From positions 62,001-126,000 of the forward strand of contig JAHHHU010000009.1 of the NCBI GenBank assembly GCA_019359175.1: a stretch of 64,000 nt of DNA, given 5' to 3'. The translations under genes and the position numbers were made by a program. Shown here piece after piece: positions 1-8,027 of this stretch (position 1 is its first letter; each line of letters begins with the position of its first letter). The notes under the pieces are model-generated. The model ran no database searches, was not told the DNA's origin, and saw only the letters and a list, made by a program, of their open reading frames with translations. Source of the DNA: Phormidium tanganyikae FI6-MK23. GTDB taxonomy: Bacteria > Cyanobacteriota > Cyanobacteriia > Leptolyngbyales > Leptolyngbyaceae.

Positions 1-126
1 TTGGGGAGTGGATTTTGAGGGAGGATCGATCTCCTGTTGGAGCGATCGCGTGATGGTGTTGAGCAGTGATAATCGTTCTGCAACAGATAGCTGATGAACT
101 TGTTGTTCTAGTTCTTGCAGGGTCAT
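1..126 (-). CDS. Hypothetical small protein, N-terminal part (runs off left edge)
   Basis: An ATG at 126 opens a frame that stays open to the left edge (42 codons). It begins MTLQELEQQVHQLSVAERL and continues with a Leu/Gln-rich helix. Many cyanobacteria carry short proteins with this type of start next to antitoxin or nuclease genes; I know no function for them. It lies about 120 bp downstream of the antitoxin remnant at 248-497, on the same strand, so it may have been the second gene of a toxin-antitoxin-like pair. The C-terminus is not visible. Confidence 0.55.
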   Translation of the reverse strand, partial: MTLQELEQQVHQLSVAERLSLLNTITRSLQQEIDPPSKSTPQ

Positions 127-247
127 GGCGGGTTCTATGATTTGCTGATTTTAAGATAGCACTGCGATCGACGTTGCCGTTCTTCACGCTTATTTTCGTA
201 GCTAGGTGATCTACCAGAGTAAGGTGTGGGTATCAGGCTCTCACTGT

Positions 248-497
248 TTAGTGAGGGTCGGCAGGATTGAGAAAGCTGTCTAAGATATCGTCGGGTAGCG
301 GACTTGAAGTTGTCTGGAATGATGAGTTTGCCTGCATATTGTCCAGGAACGCGGAGTGAGCGATCGCGGTTTGTGGGGGAGATGTGGGCGATTGCTTGTC
401 CGTCTTGGGAGATGATGATTTCTTCGCCTTGAATCACACGATCGAGGAGTTGGGTGATGTTGGTGGTGGCTTCGGGAAGGGTGACGTAGGTGATCAT
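248..497 (-). pseudogene. Phd/YefM-type antitoxin, frameshifted near the C-terminus
   Basis: The N-terminus (MITYVTLPEATTNITQLLDR, then a GEEIIISQDGQ stretch) is a typical cyanobacterial Phd/YefM antitoxin that would bind DNA and a toxin. After about 66 codons, near position 297-300, the frame slips. The expected tail, LPDDILDSFLNPADPH followed by TAA at 248-250, is present in the neighbouring frame. The unshifted frame runs on through unrelated sequence to 135. A one-base gain or two-base loss is the simplest explanation. No toxin gene is recognised beside it. The first 20 or so codons of this gene are repeated at 1893-1961 and 3357-3425. Confidence 0.75.
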
Positions 498-560
498 CGG
501 GGATGTGATGGGGGCAGATGATGCCTGCATTATATGCGGGATAAAAACGCGATCGCACCT

Positions 561-713
561 TTAGCCAAGAGATACTGGGCGATTGACATTCCCGTTTACT
601 TCCGTAGCTGTGTGAAGGGCAATTACTAACTTAGATAATGCAGGCTTGAGATCTTCCCTAAATTCTTCTAAAAAAGGAGACTGGGAGAATTGCCAAGCGT
701 TGCGGGCTACAGC
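561..713 (-). pseudogene. Open reading remnant without a start codon, unit 1
   Basis: On the minus strand a frame of about 50 codons is open from 713 to a TAA at 561-563. It has protein-like composition (a WQFSQSPFLEEFREDL segment, then helical sequence) but no ATG, GTG or TTG start in a sensible place. An in-frame stop sits immediately upstream at 714-716. It looks like the 3' end of a lost gene. I do not recognise the family. An exact copy lies 1464 bp further on. Confidence 0.35.
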
Positions 714-751
714 TTACTTTCCCCATTCCCCAAGACACTGCTACGATACTA

Positions 752-765
752 AGACTAAGTAGTCT
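752..765. promoter_or_regulatory. 14-bp palindrome upstream of the kinase gene, unit 1
   Basis: AGACTA-AG-TAGTCT is a perfect 6-bp inverted repeat with a 2-bp spacer, 37 bp before the kinase ATG at 802. Position and symmetry fit an operator for a dimeric regulator, but no regulator is known. The same site is present at 2216-2229 because of the duplication. Confidence 0.3.
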
Positions 766-801
766 AAAGCTACGCATCTCTTATGCCTGATCCTGAAATC
801 T

Positions 802-1896
802 ATGTCTAACAAAGCGTCGGATCGTCTCAAACAAAACGCTGATAAGATTATGCACTTGTGGGAAGTGAGGACGCGGAGCGAGGTTGAGGCATCGGTGCAT
901 CAAGATTCTCTGGTCTTACGAGACTCGCTGCCGTTGTACTTAGGTCAACTGGTAGACGAACTTTCAAGCAGAATCATCAGAACGTCTGCCCGCATCAACG
1001 CCGACGAGGTAGAAAGTAAGCGAATTGGCAAACTGCACGGGCAGGAACGGGCGGGCTATGCCGACTACTCTATGAGCCAACTCATTTTTGAGTATCAAAT
1101 CCTGCGTCAAGTCATCTTTCAAGTTTTAGAAGAAGAAGCACCTTTAGAAGTGGGCGATCGAGACATCATCATTGGCTCGATTGAACAAGCGGTTAACGAT
1201 GCTGCTACTCAGTTCTCCGAGACACTGCGAGACATTCAAGAGTTGTTTATGGTGACGCTCACTCACGACCTCAGAGGGCCCATCAATGTTGTAAAAATGG
1301 GAACGCAACTCACGCTGCGGCGGCTCGATCGAGGGGACACCCACGCGGATGTGGCAATGAGAATGATGAACGCAATTGATCGGCTTGACTCGATGATTCA
1401 AAATCTGCTGGATGCCAGTCGGTTACGCACAGGGCAAAGCCTCAATCTCAAATTTGAAGAATGCGATTTAGACAAGCTCGTTCAGGAAGTTGCAGAAGAT
1501 TTAAGGTTTGCCCACGGAGATCGATTTGTCGTCGTTTCTAATTCTGATGTCACAAACAGTTGCTGCCCCAAAGAAATCCGGCGGGTGATTGAGAACTTAG
1601 CCATCAACGCCGTCAAATACGGTTCGCCCAATGCACCAATTACCCTGACGCTTGAGCAAACCGAAACGCAGATTGATCTGACGATTCACAACGAAGGCAA
1701 CCCGATCGACTTGGATGCCCAATCCATTCTGTTTCAACAATTTCGCCGCGTTGCTGCTGAAGAAGAACAGATGGGCTGGGGGCTAGGATTGTTCTTAGCG
1801 AAAAGTATTGCTGAAGCACATGGCGGGACGATCGTGATTGAAAGCTCAGAAGGTAAGGGGACGAGCTTTATCATCCAGCTACCCAGATCTGTTTAG
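802..1896 (+). CDS. RsbRD-type sensor histidine kinase, copy 1
   Basis: This is a soluble 364-residue histidine kinase with no membrane segment. Residues 1-140 are an all-helical domain like the RsbRD N-terminal sensor domain. The HisKA box THDLRGPI has the phospho-acceptor H155. The ATPase domain shows the N-box ENLAINAVKYG (about 264-274), a G1-like IHNEGNPI in which the usual Asp is Asn, and the G2 box GWGLGLFLAK (about 325-334). It would autophosphorylate and pass phosphate to a response regulator, but none is nearby. An eight-codon frame starting at ATG 783 overlaps the start. The protein is identical to the copy at 2266-3360. Confidence 0.9.
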   Translation: MSNKASDRLKQNADKIMHLWEVRTRSEVEASVHQDSLVLRDSLPLYLGQLVDELSSRIIRTSARINADEVESKRIGKLHGQERAGYADYSMSQLIFEYQILRQVIFQVLEEEAPLEVGDRDIIIGSIEQAVNDAATQFSETLRDIQELFMVTLTHDLRGPINVVKMGTQLTLRRLDRGDTHADVAMRMMNAIDRLDSMIQNLLDASRLRTGQSLNLKFEECDLDKLVQEVAEDLRFAHGDRFVVVSNSDVTNSCCPKEIRRVIENLAINAVKYGSPNAPITLTLEQTETQIDLTIHNEGNPIDLDAQSILFQQFRRVAAEEEQMGWGLGLFLAKSIAEAHGGTIVIESSEGKGTSFIIQLPRSV

Positions 1897-1961
1897 TTAG
1901 CCCGATCGAGGAGTTGGGTGATGTTGGCGGTGGCTTCGGGAAGAGTGACGTAGGTGATCAT
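1893..1961 (-). pseudogene. Antitoxin 5' fragment, unit 2
   Basis: The minus strand encodes MITYVTLPEATANITQLLDR, then two residues and a stop inside the kinase 3' end. It is the first 20 or so codons of the Phd-type antitoxin seen at 248-497, cut at the duplication junction. It is too short to work as an antitoxin and is a marker of the recombination point. Confidence 0.75.
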
Positions 1962-2024
1962 TGGGAATGTGATGGGGGCAGATGATGCCTGCATTATATG
2001 CGGGATAAAAACGCGATCGCACGT

Positions 2025-2177
2025 TTAGCCAAGAGATACTGGGCGATCGACATTCCCGTTTACTTCCGTAGCTGTGTGAAGGGCAATTACTAACTTAGAT
2101 AATGCAGGCTTGAGATCTTCCCTAAATTCTTCTAAAAAAGGAGACTGGGAGAATTGCCAAGCGTTGCGGGCTACAGC
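2025..2177 (-). pseudogene. Open reading remnant without a start codon, unit 2
   Basis: Second copy of the open remnant at 561-713, displaced by 1464 bp. No start codon and no recognised family. Confidence 0.35.
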
Positions 2178-2215
2178 TTACTTTCCCCATTCCCCAAGAC
2201 ACTGCTACGATACTA

Positions 2216-2229
2216 AGACTAAGTAGTCT
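2216..2229. promoter_or_regulatory. 14-bp palindrome upstream of the kinase gene, unit 2
   Basis: Duplicate of the AGACTA-AG-TAGTCT inverted repeat at 752-765, in the same position relative to the second kinase start. The second kinase gene therefore keeps its own upstream region. Confidence 0.3.
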
Positions 2230-2265
2230 AAAGCTACGCATCTCTTATGCCTGATCCTGAAATCT

Positions 2266-3360
2266 ATGTCTAACAAAGCGTCGGATCGTCTCAAACAAAA
2301 CGCTGATAAGATTATGCACTTGTGGGAAGTGAGGACGCGGAGCGAGGTTGAGGCATCGGTGCATCAAGATTCTCTGGTCTTACGAGACTCGCTGCCGTTG
2401 TACTTAGGTCAACTGGTAGACGAACTTTCAAGCAGAATCATCAGAACGTCTGCCCGCATCAACGCCGACGAGGTAGAAAGTAAGCGAATTGGCAAACTGC
2501 ACGGGCAGGAACGGGCGGGCTATGCCGACTACTCTATGAGCCAACTCATTTTTGAGTATCAAATCCTGCGTCAAGTCATCTTTCAAGTTTTAGAAGAAGA
2601 AGCACCTTTAGAAGTGGGCGATCGAGACATCATCATTGGCTCGATTGAACAAGCGGTTAACGATGCTGCTACTCAGTTCTCCGAGACACTGCGAGACATT
2701 CAAGAGTTGTTTATGGTGACGCTCACTCACGACCTCAGAGGGCCCATCAATGTTGTAAAAATGGGAACGCAACTCACGCTGCGGCGGCTCGATCGAGGGG
2801 ACACCCACGCGGATGTGGCAATGAGAATGATGAACGCAATTGATCGGCTTGACTCGATGATTCAAAATCTGCTGGATGCCAGTCGGTTACGCACAGGGCA
2901 AAGCCTCAATCTCAAATTTGAAGAATGCGATTTAGACAAGCTCGTTCAGGAAGTTGCAGAAGATTTAAGGTTTGCCCACGGAGATCGATTTGTCGTCGTT
3001 TCTAATTCTGATGTCACAAACAGTTGCTGCCCCAAAGAAATCCGGCGGGTGATTGAGAACTTAGCCATCAACGCCGTCAAATACGGTTCGCCCAATGCAC
3101 CAATTACCCTGACGCTTGAGCAAACCGAAACGCAGATTGATCTGACGATTCACAACGAAGGCAACCCGATCGACTTGGATGCCCAATCCATTCTGTTTCA
3201 ACAATTTCGCCGCGTTGCTGCTGAAGAAGAACAGATGGGCTGGGGGCTAGGATTGTTCTTAGCGAAAAGTATTGCTGAAGCACATGGCGGGACGATCGTG
3301 ATTGAAAGCTCAGAAGGTAAGGGGACGAGCTTTATCATCCAGCTACCCAGATCTGTTTAG
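2266..3360 (+). CDS. RsbRD-type sensor histidine kinase, copy 2
   Basis: Its protein is identical over all 364 residues to the kinase at 802-1896, including the H155 acceptor, N-box and G2 box. The upstream 360 bp are also duplicated, so both copies should be expressed alike. Lack of divergence means the duplication is very recent, is kept uniform by gene conversion, or is an assembly error. The gene ends at a truncated third copy of the repeat head. Downstream, on the other strand, is the 3' end of the STAND ATPase gene. Confidence 0.88.
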   Translation: MSNKASDRLKQNADKIMHLWEVRTRSEVEASVHQDSLVLRDSLPLYLGQLVDELSSRIIRTSARINADEVESKRIGKLHGQERAGYADYSMSQLIFEYQILRQVIFQVLEEEAPLEVGDRDIIIGSIEQAVNDAATQFSETLRDIQELFMVTLTHDLRGPINVVKMGTQLTLRRLDRGDTHADVAMRMMNAIDRLDSMIQNLLDASRLRTGQSLNLKFEECDLDKLVQEVAEDLRFAHGDRFVVVSNSDVTNSCCPKEIRRVIENLAINAVKYGSPNAPITLTLEQTETQIDLTIHNEGNPIDLDAQSILFQQFRRVAAEEEQMGWGLGLFLAKSIAEAHGGTIVIESSEGKGTSFIIQLPRSV

Positions 3361-3425
3361 TTAGCCCGATCGAGGAGTTGGGTGATGTTGGCGGTGGCTT
3401 CGGGAAGAGTGACGTAGGTGATCAT
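3357..3425 (-). pseudogene. Antitoxin 5' fragment, partial unit 3
   Basis: Third occurrence of the antitoxin N-terminal fragment (same 22 codons as at 1893-1961), within the truncated third repeat unit. It ends against the kinase 3' end. Confidence 0.7.
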
Positions 3426-3532
3426 TGGGAATGTGATGGGGGCAGATGATGCCTGCATTATATGCGGGATAAAAACGCGATCGCACGTTTAGCCAAGAGA
3501 TACTGGGCGATCGACATTTCCATTCTTCGCGC

Positions 3533-5611
3533 TTATTTTCGTAGCCATGCGATGAGAAGAACGATCGCAACGCCAACACAGACCCAGAGAACCCAGTCAA
3601 TTTTGCTTTTGCGCCGGAGCTTTTGGATTGCGTCATCGCAATTCTCAACATCACGATCAAGCTCCATTCTTTGATATGAGCGACGAGCGTTTTGGAAGGC
3701 TTTGATCGATTTTTTCTGCCGATTGAACTTTGCCAAAGTACGTCCCAAGTTAAACCAAAAAACTGCTTCAGCTCTGGGTTCATCAAGCGTCCGTACAATT
3801 TCTAAAGCCCTTTGATGAGACTTCAGCGATAGTCGATACTGGCTTACACAAGAGTAGGCAAATCCCAAGTTGCTGAGGGCATTTGCTTCGCTTCTTGGAT
3901 CTCTAATCGTCCGCGCAATCTCTAACCACTGTTGATAACAGTCGATAGCAAGTGGATACTGTTCTACCGAAAAGTAGGCAATACCTAGACTGCCAAGGGC
4001 ATACGCTTCATTTTGGCGATTACCAATTGCGCGCACAATCTCCAAAGATTGTTGCAAAACTTCAATCGCCAGTTTATCCTTTCTTAGCGAATGATAGGCA
4101 AGTCCTAAATTGGTCAGAGCATTGGCTTTCCCTTGAGAGAACTCAATCTTGTCAAACATAGTTCGAGCCAATTCGTAAGCATCGACTGCATCTTGATACT
4201 GCCCTACAGAGTGATACAAGCCTCCCAATCGTGTCCATGCCCAACCCAAGTTGCGTTGCTCCTCTACATCATTAGGATTCACAACCGTCCAAGCTTGAGT
4301 AAGTTGCTCATAGATAGGCAGCAAATTGCGATAGTAGCCGCGTCGGTCTAAAAAGTTGACGCAGGTATCCATCATTTGATCTGCGATGGCATATTTTTCC
4401 AATTTACACCAGTGATAAAAGACTTCTAGCCGCTCCGTACAATCTTCAATCGAGGATACCGACGGCTTAAGATGCAGAAGAAAATACGCGATCGCATTCT
4501 GATGCGCCTCCCGATGTCGATCGCTCTCCTTCAATTTCTGCTCAACCAGTCCTCTCATCAACGGGTGCAGCGTCCACCGCTCTGACTCCTCCCGCAAAAA
4601 TGTCCGCTCACCCAGCGATCGCAAATCCTCGATCGACGCATCCGCCAGCATCGCCTGAGCCATCTCCAACCCAAACGGATCTCGATACACCACGACTCCA
4701 AGTAAAAGCGATCGCAATCGTTCCGGCAACTCAGCAAACAATTGTGCAAAGATTTCCTCGACCTTCGCTTCCGCGTTGCCCTTGTACTGCCGAAACAACC
4801 GTTTAAAAAACTCCAACCCGTCCGCCCGAAGCTCTCCCTGTGCCTCCTGCCGCATCCAGCTCGCCGCCAAATTCAGCAACAAAGGATGTCCTTCTGCCAT
4901 CCGCACCAATTCGCAAACCTGAGCTTCATCACGAGTCTGAATGCCCTGCTTCCTCAGGAAAGCGGCTCCCTCATCCTCTGCCAATCCCGCAAGCTCAACG
5001 CGATCGCGCCCCGTCACCCCAAACGTCGATCGCGTTGTTACTAGCACAACACTCGATCGCCCCCGATTCTGCCAAGTCTGCAAAAACTGCTCAAATGAAG
5101 CTCGATCGTTCGCATTCTGAACTGCCTCAAGCTGATCCAACACTACTAAACATCGCTTCCCAGTCAAGCGATACGCCAGTTCAACACTCAACGCCTCATC
5201 GGTCACACGCGGATCATCGATTAAAAAACCAATCTCCTGCAACACCCATCGCGCAAACTCATTAAAGGTCGGCACTTTACGGAAATTTAGCCACAGCGAT
5301 CGCTCAAACTCTCCTTCAATCCGATGAAACAGCCAACCTGCCAGCAACGACTTTCCAAACCCACCGACCGCAACCAGTTCAATCAGTCTCGCCTGTGCCT
5401 GAATTCGCTGCAAGAGTTCCCGCTGCGGTTCTGTCCGATCAATCCACTCGTCCGCCTTGTGTTCCGGCGGAATCGGATCAAGCCCAATCACAGAGACACG
5501 CTGTTGAACAGTAACGCGATCGCCAAACTCAACCTTCTCGGCGTAGAGTTTCCCGATCGCATTTACCCGTGCATTGCCCTGGGCATCAATATCGAATCGC
5601 TCATCCGTCAT
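3533..5611 (-). CDS. STAND (NB-ARC-like) ATPase with TPR repeats and a C-terminal membrane anchor
   Basis: This 692-residue protein has the layout of an NLR-like sensor. Residues 4-30 hold a short motif (FDIDAQGNARVNAIG...VEFGD) shared with the C-terminus of the upstream-encoded protein. The NTPase has the P-loop AVGGFGKS (81-88; the first Gly of GxxxxGKS is Ala), Walker B CLVVLD (to D159), a TTR motif at 192-194 and GHPLLL at 241-246. About five TPR repeats span roughly 455-650 and would be the ligand-sensing arm. A hydrophobic helix at about 673-690 ends the protein, which is unusual for this family. The ATG overlaps the upstream stop (ATGA), so the two genes are translationally coupled. 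Function as a defence or cell-death switch is inferred from architecture. Confidence 0.85.
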   Translation of the reverse strand: MTDERFDIDAQGNARVNAIGKLYAEKVEFGDRVTVQQRVSVIGLDPIPPEHKADEWIDRTEPQRELLQRIQAQARLIELVAVGGFGKSLLAGWLFHRIEGEFERSLWLNFRKVPTFNEFARWVLQEIGFLIDDPRVTDEALSVELAYRLTGKRCLVVLDQLEAVQNANDRASFEQFLQTWQNRGRSSVVLVTTRSTFGVTGRDRVELAGLAEDEGAAFLRKQGIQTRDEAQVCELVRMAEGHPLLLNLAASWMRQEAQGELRADGLEFFKRLFRQYKGNAEAKVEEIFAQLFAELPERLRSLLLGVVVYRDPFGLEMAQAMLADASIEDLRSLGERTFLREESERWTLHPLMRGLVEQKLKESDRHREAHQNAIAYFLLHLKPSVSSIEDCTERLEVFYHWCKLEKYAIADQMMDTCVNFLDRRGYYRNLLPIYEQLTQAWTVVNPNDVEEQRNLGWAWTRLGGLYHSVGQYQDAVDAYELARTMFDKIEFSQGKANALTNLGLAYHSLRKDKLAIEVLQQSLEIVRAIGNRQNEAYALGSLGIAYFSVEQYPLAIDCYQQWLEIARTIRDPRSEANALSNLGFAYSCVSQYRLSLKSHQRALEIVRTLDEPRAEAVFWFNLGRTLAKFNRQKKSIKAFQNARRSYQRMELDRDVENCDDAIQKLRRKSKIDWVLWVCVGVAIVLLIAWLRK

Positions 5612-6018
5612 GGACGCTGATCACCAAAATTAACCGTGGTTGCATTCAGTTCGTTAATCGCGTTCACCCGCGCTTGATCTCGTGCATCAATATTAAACGT
5701 AGCGCTATTCTGTTCTTGCTTCCCAATATTGATCACTTGCTGCGCCAACTGCTGTAAGGTCTGCGCGAACTGAGGATCATCCATTTCATCATCCAAATAC
5801 ACAGAAAGCTTATTCAAAGCTTCGGGCGATCGCTCTTGTTCAATTTTGACGATCGCTTCCTCTGCCTTTTGATTCTTTCCCTTAAACCGCGCCTTAATCG
5901 CAGAGCGCAATTTCTCAATTGCTCCCCCGACAGCTTTCTTCGCCACTTCTCCCGCCCCAGCTTTGACAGCCTCATCAAAAGCCAGTTTTACGATCGCTGC
6001 CCCAGTGAATTCCAACAT
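5608..6018 (-). CDS. Small helical Bell-like effector with C-terminal amyloid-type motif
   Basis: 136 residues. The N-terminal 70 residues are Ala/Gly-rich amphipathic helices (GAAIVKLAFDEAVKAGAGEV), like Bell/HeLo-type membrane-acting domains. Acidic helices follow. The last 27 or so residues (FNIDARDQARVNAIN, then VNFGDQ) match the N-terminus of the coupled STAND ATPase at about 16 of 27 positions. In bacterial NLR-associated amyloid signalling the receptor N-terminus templates such a motif in its effector. The ATG at 6018 is chosen because sequence upstream of it in frame is of low coding quality. An AAGGAG lies 24 nt before it, a long spacing, so a nearby alternative start is possible. 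Assignment to the Bell family is inferred, not tested. Confidence 0.7.
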   Translation of the reverse strand: MLEFTGAAIVKLAFDEAVKAGAGEVAKKAVGGAIEKLRSAIKARFKGKNQKAEEAIVKIEQERSPEALNKLSVYLDDEMDDPQFAQTLQQLAQQVINIGKQEQNSATFNIDARDQARVNAINELNATTVNFGDQRP

Positions 6019-6468
6019 AAGCCACCGCCCGATGTTTACCTTCTCCTTGTAGCTAATTCTTCTGCTTTTTTGTGCCACTTTCCGAAAAAATACAGAATTC
6101 GCTTTGATGCAAACTACAACAATCACGATCGTCATCATCCGCATTGCAGCATTCACTACCTTGGTTTCTCTTGTCGTTGTGTCGATCGCACAATTCCCTA
6201 CGAAGCTTGTGACACTCACAGCCCCAATTGCACCATTCGTCTGTAACCTTTGAACATTACTGACGAACCTCCCAACCTTCACAACGAGCGCCACAGCCAT
6301 TTCCGTAATCCTGTCACCTCTCCTCACAACGGCTTCAAAAAGCTGCGATCGACCCCCAAAAATCTTCTTGAAAGCAACATAGCTTTTTGTGAGATTCACG
6401 CATCTCGCTGCCCTCTCTCCCAAGCCAAACTGGTACTAGAAAACAATAGACAACAGGGGGCACCTCAA

Positions 6469-6858
6469 ATGGCACGTCCACAAAGAACCTCTCGAACTCT
6501 CGAAAAAGCTCAACTCCGAGCCATGAAACTCAGAGCGATCGATGCCGAAATGGACTTCGGACTCAATCGCAACCTGAATACGCTCTCGACTCGAATTGAG
6601 AAACTTCAGAGCAAACTCAACAACTACAACAATTTAGTCGAGTTGCTTGATGCTTCAAAGCTTGAAATCGACGATCTCGAAAGAGAACTCGGAGATTTGA
6701 TCGACCAAATGCTGAATGGCGTTTGTGCCCGATATGGTAACGACAGCCGCGAGTATGAGATGGCAGGCGGAACCCGCAAGAGCGATCGTATTCGCAAGAG
6801 TGCCGAAAGCCGGACAAAAAACAACGCGAAAAAGCTTGCCCAAGCTGCGAATAACTAA
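6469..6858 (+). CDS. Conserved hypothetical coiled-coil protein
   Basis: 129 residues beginning MARPQRTSRTLEKAQLRAMK. The middle (about 30-80) is a heptad-rich helix likely to form a coiled coil, and both ends are basic with many Arg/Lys. No catalytic motif is visible. The frame is open upstream to 6250, but that part overlaps the antisense leader of the minus-strand gene and has poor composition, so the ATG at 6469 is taken as start. It is divergently oriented to the STAND operon and does not look like part of it. Nucleic-acid or protein scaffolding is possible but unsupported. Confidence 0.6.
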   Translation: MARPQRTSRTLEKAQLRAMKLRAIDAEMDFGLNRNLNTLSTRIEKLQSKLNNYNNLVELLDASKLEIDDLERELGDLIDQMLNGVCARYGNDSREYEMAGGTRKSDRIRKSAESRTKNNAKKLAQAANN

Positions 6859-6947
6859 CCATTACCCAATCCTCGATCGTCGCCAGGAGCACTTTAAAAC
6901 TATGCTCCTGAGCGATCGATGCGGCAAATTCTAGATTAGAAACCCAT

Positions 6948-7937
6948 TTAGCGCGATCGACTAACGTTCTCAGCCCTCACTACATACTGGGATGAGGGAA
7001 CATTCTGTCCCAAAGGTGGCACTTTCCCTTGATTCACTAACGCTTGATGCACGATCGCAGCAACTTCACCACGGGTTGCAGGTCGTTCTGGATTCAGCCG
7101 TCGCACGTTGGGATGATTGACCACGACGTTCGATCGAGTCGCTTCTGCCACGGACTTAACTGCATACGAGGGAATGCGATCGGCATCGACATAGTACTGA
7201 TTCACCCGACTCGGATCAAAAGATTGCTGCGGGGTGCTTGCTTTTGCTGTCGGCTGAGGTGGAGTAGCATTCTGTTGAACTGGAATTGCGGCGGCAGCTT
7301 GACGGATAGGATTGATAAAGGGCTGTAACATCATAGTGCTGGCAAGCGGCAACATGAAACCACGATTCGATCGACGAGCGGTTTGCTTGTTAGATGCCTG
7401 AGTTGGGGTTTGATTGTTTGCAGGTGCAGCGATCGCAGATTGATTGTTTGTCGGAGCTTTCGAGTTTAGTTCTAAAGTCTGCGCCAGCGAAACCAGTGCT
7501 TCTGCTTTTGTCACGGGTTGCTGTGGGCGAAAATAACCGCCCGGATAGCCGCTCATAAATCCTGCTTGATACGCTTCTTTGATTGCAGGAGCTGCCCAAT
7601 AGCGTTGCGGAATATCTCGATAGTCACTACCGCTTGCAATGCGTCGCGCTTCGGGTTCGTTGAAGGCGGCTCTTAAGATGGCAGCGAATTCATCTCGATC
7701 GACGGTTTGTTCTGGGCGAAACGTTCCGTCTGGATAGCCTTTAATGATATTGCGGTTTGCTAACGATTCAATAAACGGCTGTGCCCAATAATTTTGAGTG
7801 TCAGGGAAAGTTTTGCTGGTGTTCTGAGCCGTACTGGGTGCAAAGGTTGAAGCGAGAAGGGCAATCGAACCCGTTGTAATGCTCACACCCAGCAAAGCAG
7901 CATTTTGCATCCAACGATCGCGCTTCAAGTTCAACAT
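6948..7937 (-). CDS. S-layer homology (SLH) domain protein, secreted
   Basis: 329 residues with an N-terminal basic stretch and hydrophobic signal sequence ending near residue 38. Two clear SLH modules follow: one with NYWAQPFIESLA and GYPDGTFRPEQTVDRDEFA (about 47-92), a second with RYWAAPAIKEAY and GYPGGYFRPQQPVTKAEA (about 108-155). A weaker third lies near 245-305. A Gln/Ala/Thr-rich linker separates the second and third modules. Cyanobacterial SLH proteins bind peptidoglycan-linked polysaccharide and tether the outer membrane, often as part of a porin. This one lacks a visible beta-barrel, so it is more likely a cell-wall-binding lipid-free anchor protein. The ATG at 7937 follows an AGGAGAGA ribosome-binding site. 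Confidence 0.85.
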   Translation of the reverse strand: MLNLKRDRWMQNAALLGVSITTGSIALLASTFAPSTAQNTSKTFPDTQNYWAQPFIESLANRNIIKGYPDGTFRPEQTVDRDEFAAILRAAFNEPEARRIASGSDYRDIPQRYWAAPAIKEAYQAGFMSGYPGGYFRPQQPVTKAEALVSLAQTLELNSKAPTNNQSAIAAPANNQTPTQASNKQTARRSNRGFMLPLASTMMLQPFINPIRQAAAAIPVQQNATPPQPTAKASTPQQSFDPSRVNQYYVDADRIPSYAVKSVAEATRSNVVVNHPNVRRLNPERPATRGEVAAIVHQALVNQGKVPPLGQNVPSSQYVVRAENVSRSR

Positions 7938-8027
7938 TATTCTCTCTCCTAGTAGGGCATCCGTCGACCGCTTATGTTAGTTCCTCTTTAGATCGATTTT
8001 CTCTGTCGCTTGATAGAGAGTTTGCAG

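Larger units (their letters stand above)
439..3518. repeat. 1464-bp tandem duplication, two full units and a partial third
   Basis: Unit 1 is 439-1902, unit 2 is 1903-3366, and a truncated third copy of the unit head is 3367-3518. Each unit has the 5' end of an antitoxin gene on the minus strand, a short open remnant, and a histidine kinase gene. The two kinase genes encode identical proteins at a constant offset of 1464 bp. The unit heads at 1903 and 3367 look identical to each other, whereas the head at 439 has several substitutions. This fits unequal crossing-over between two diverged head copies flanking an original single kinase gene. An assembly artefact is the main alternative. Confidence 0.9.

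Noticed and set aside
3361-3798. A 145-residue minus-strand ORF over the repeat and STAND 3' end
   Set aside because: It is a frame shadow mixing antitoxin-fragment DNA with the STAND gene read out of frame.
4600-5620. A chain of plus-strand ORFs of 60-140 residues opposite the STAND ATPase gene
   Set aside because: They are antisense to a gene with clear NTPase and TPR motifs, and have low-complexity composition and no family signs.
6019-6423. N-terminal extension of the small Bell-like protein
   Set aside because: The frame is open, but residues are irregular and unlike the helical domain. The ATG at 6018 begins the helical part, although the ribosome-binding-site spacing leaves some doubt.
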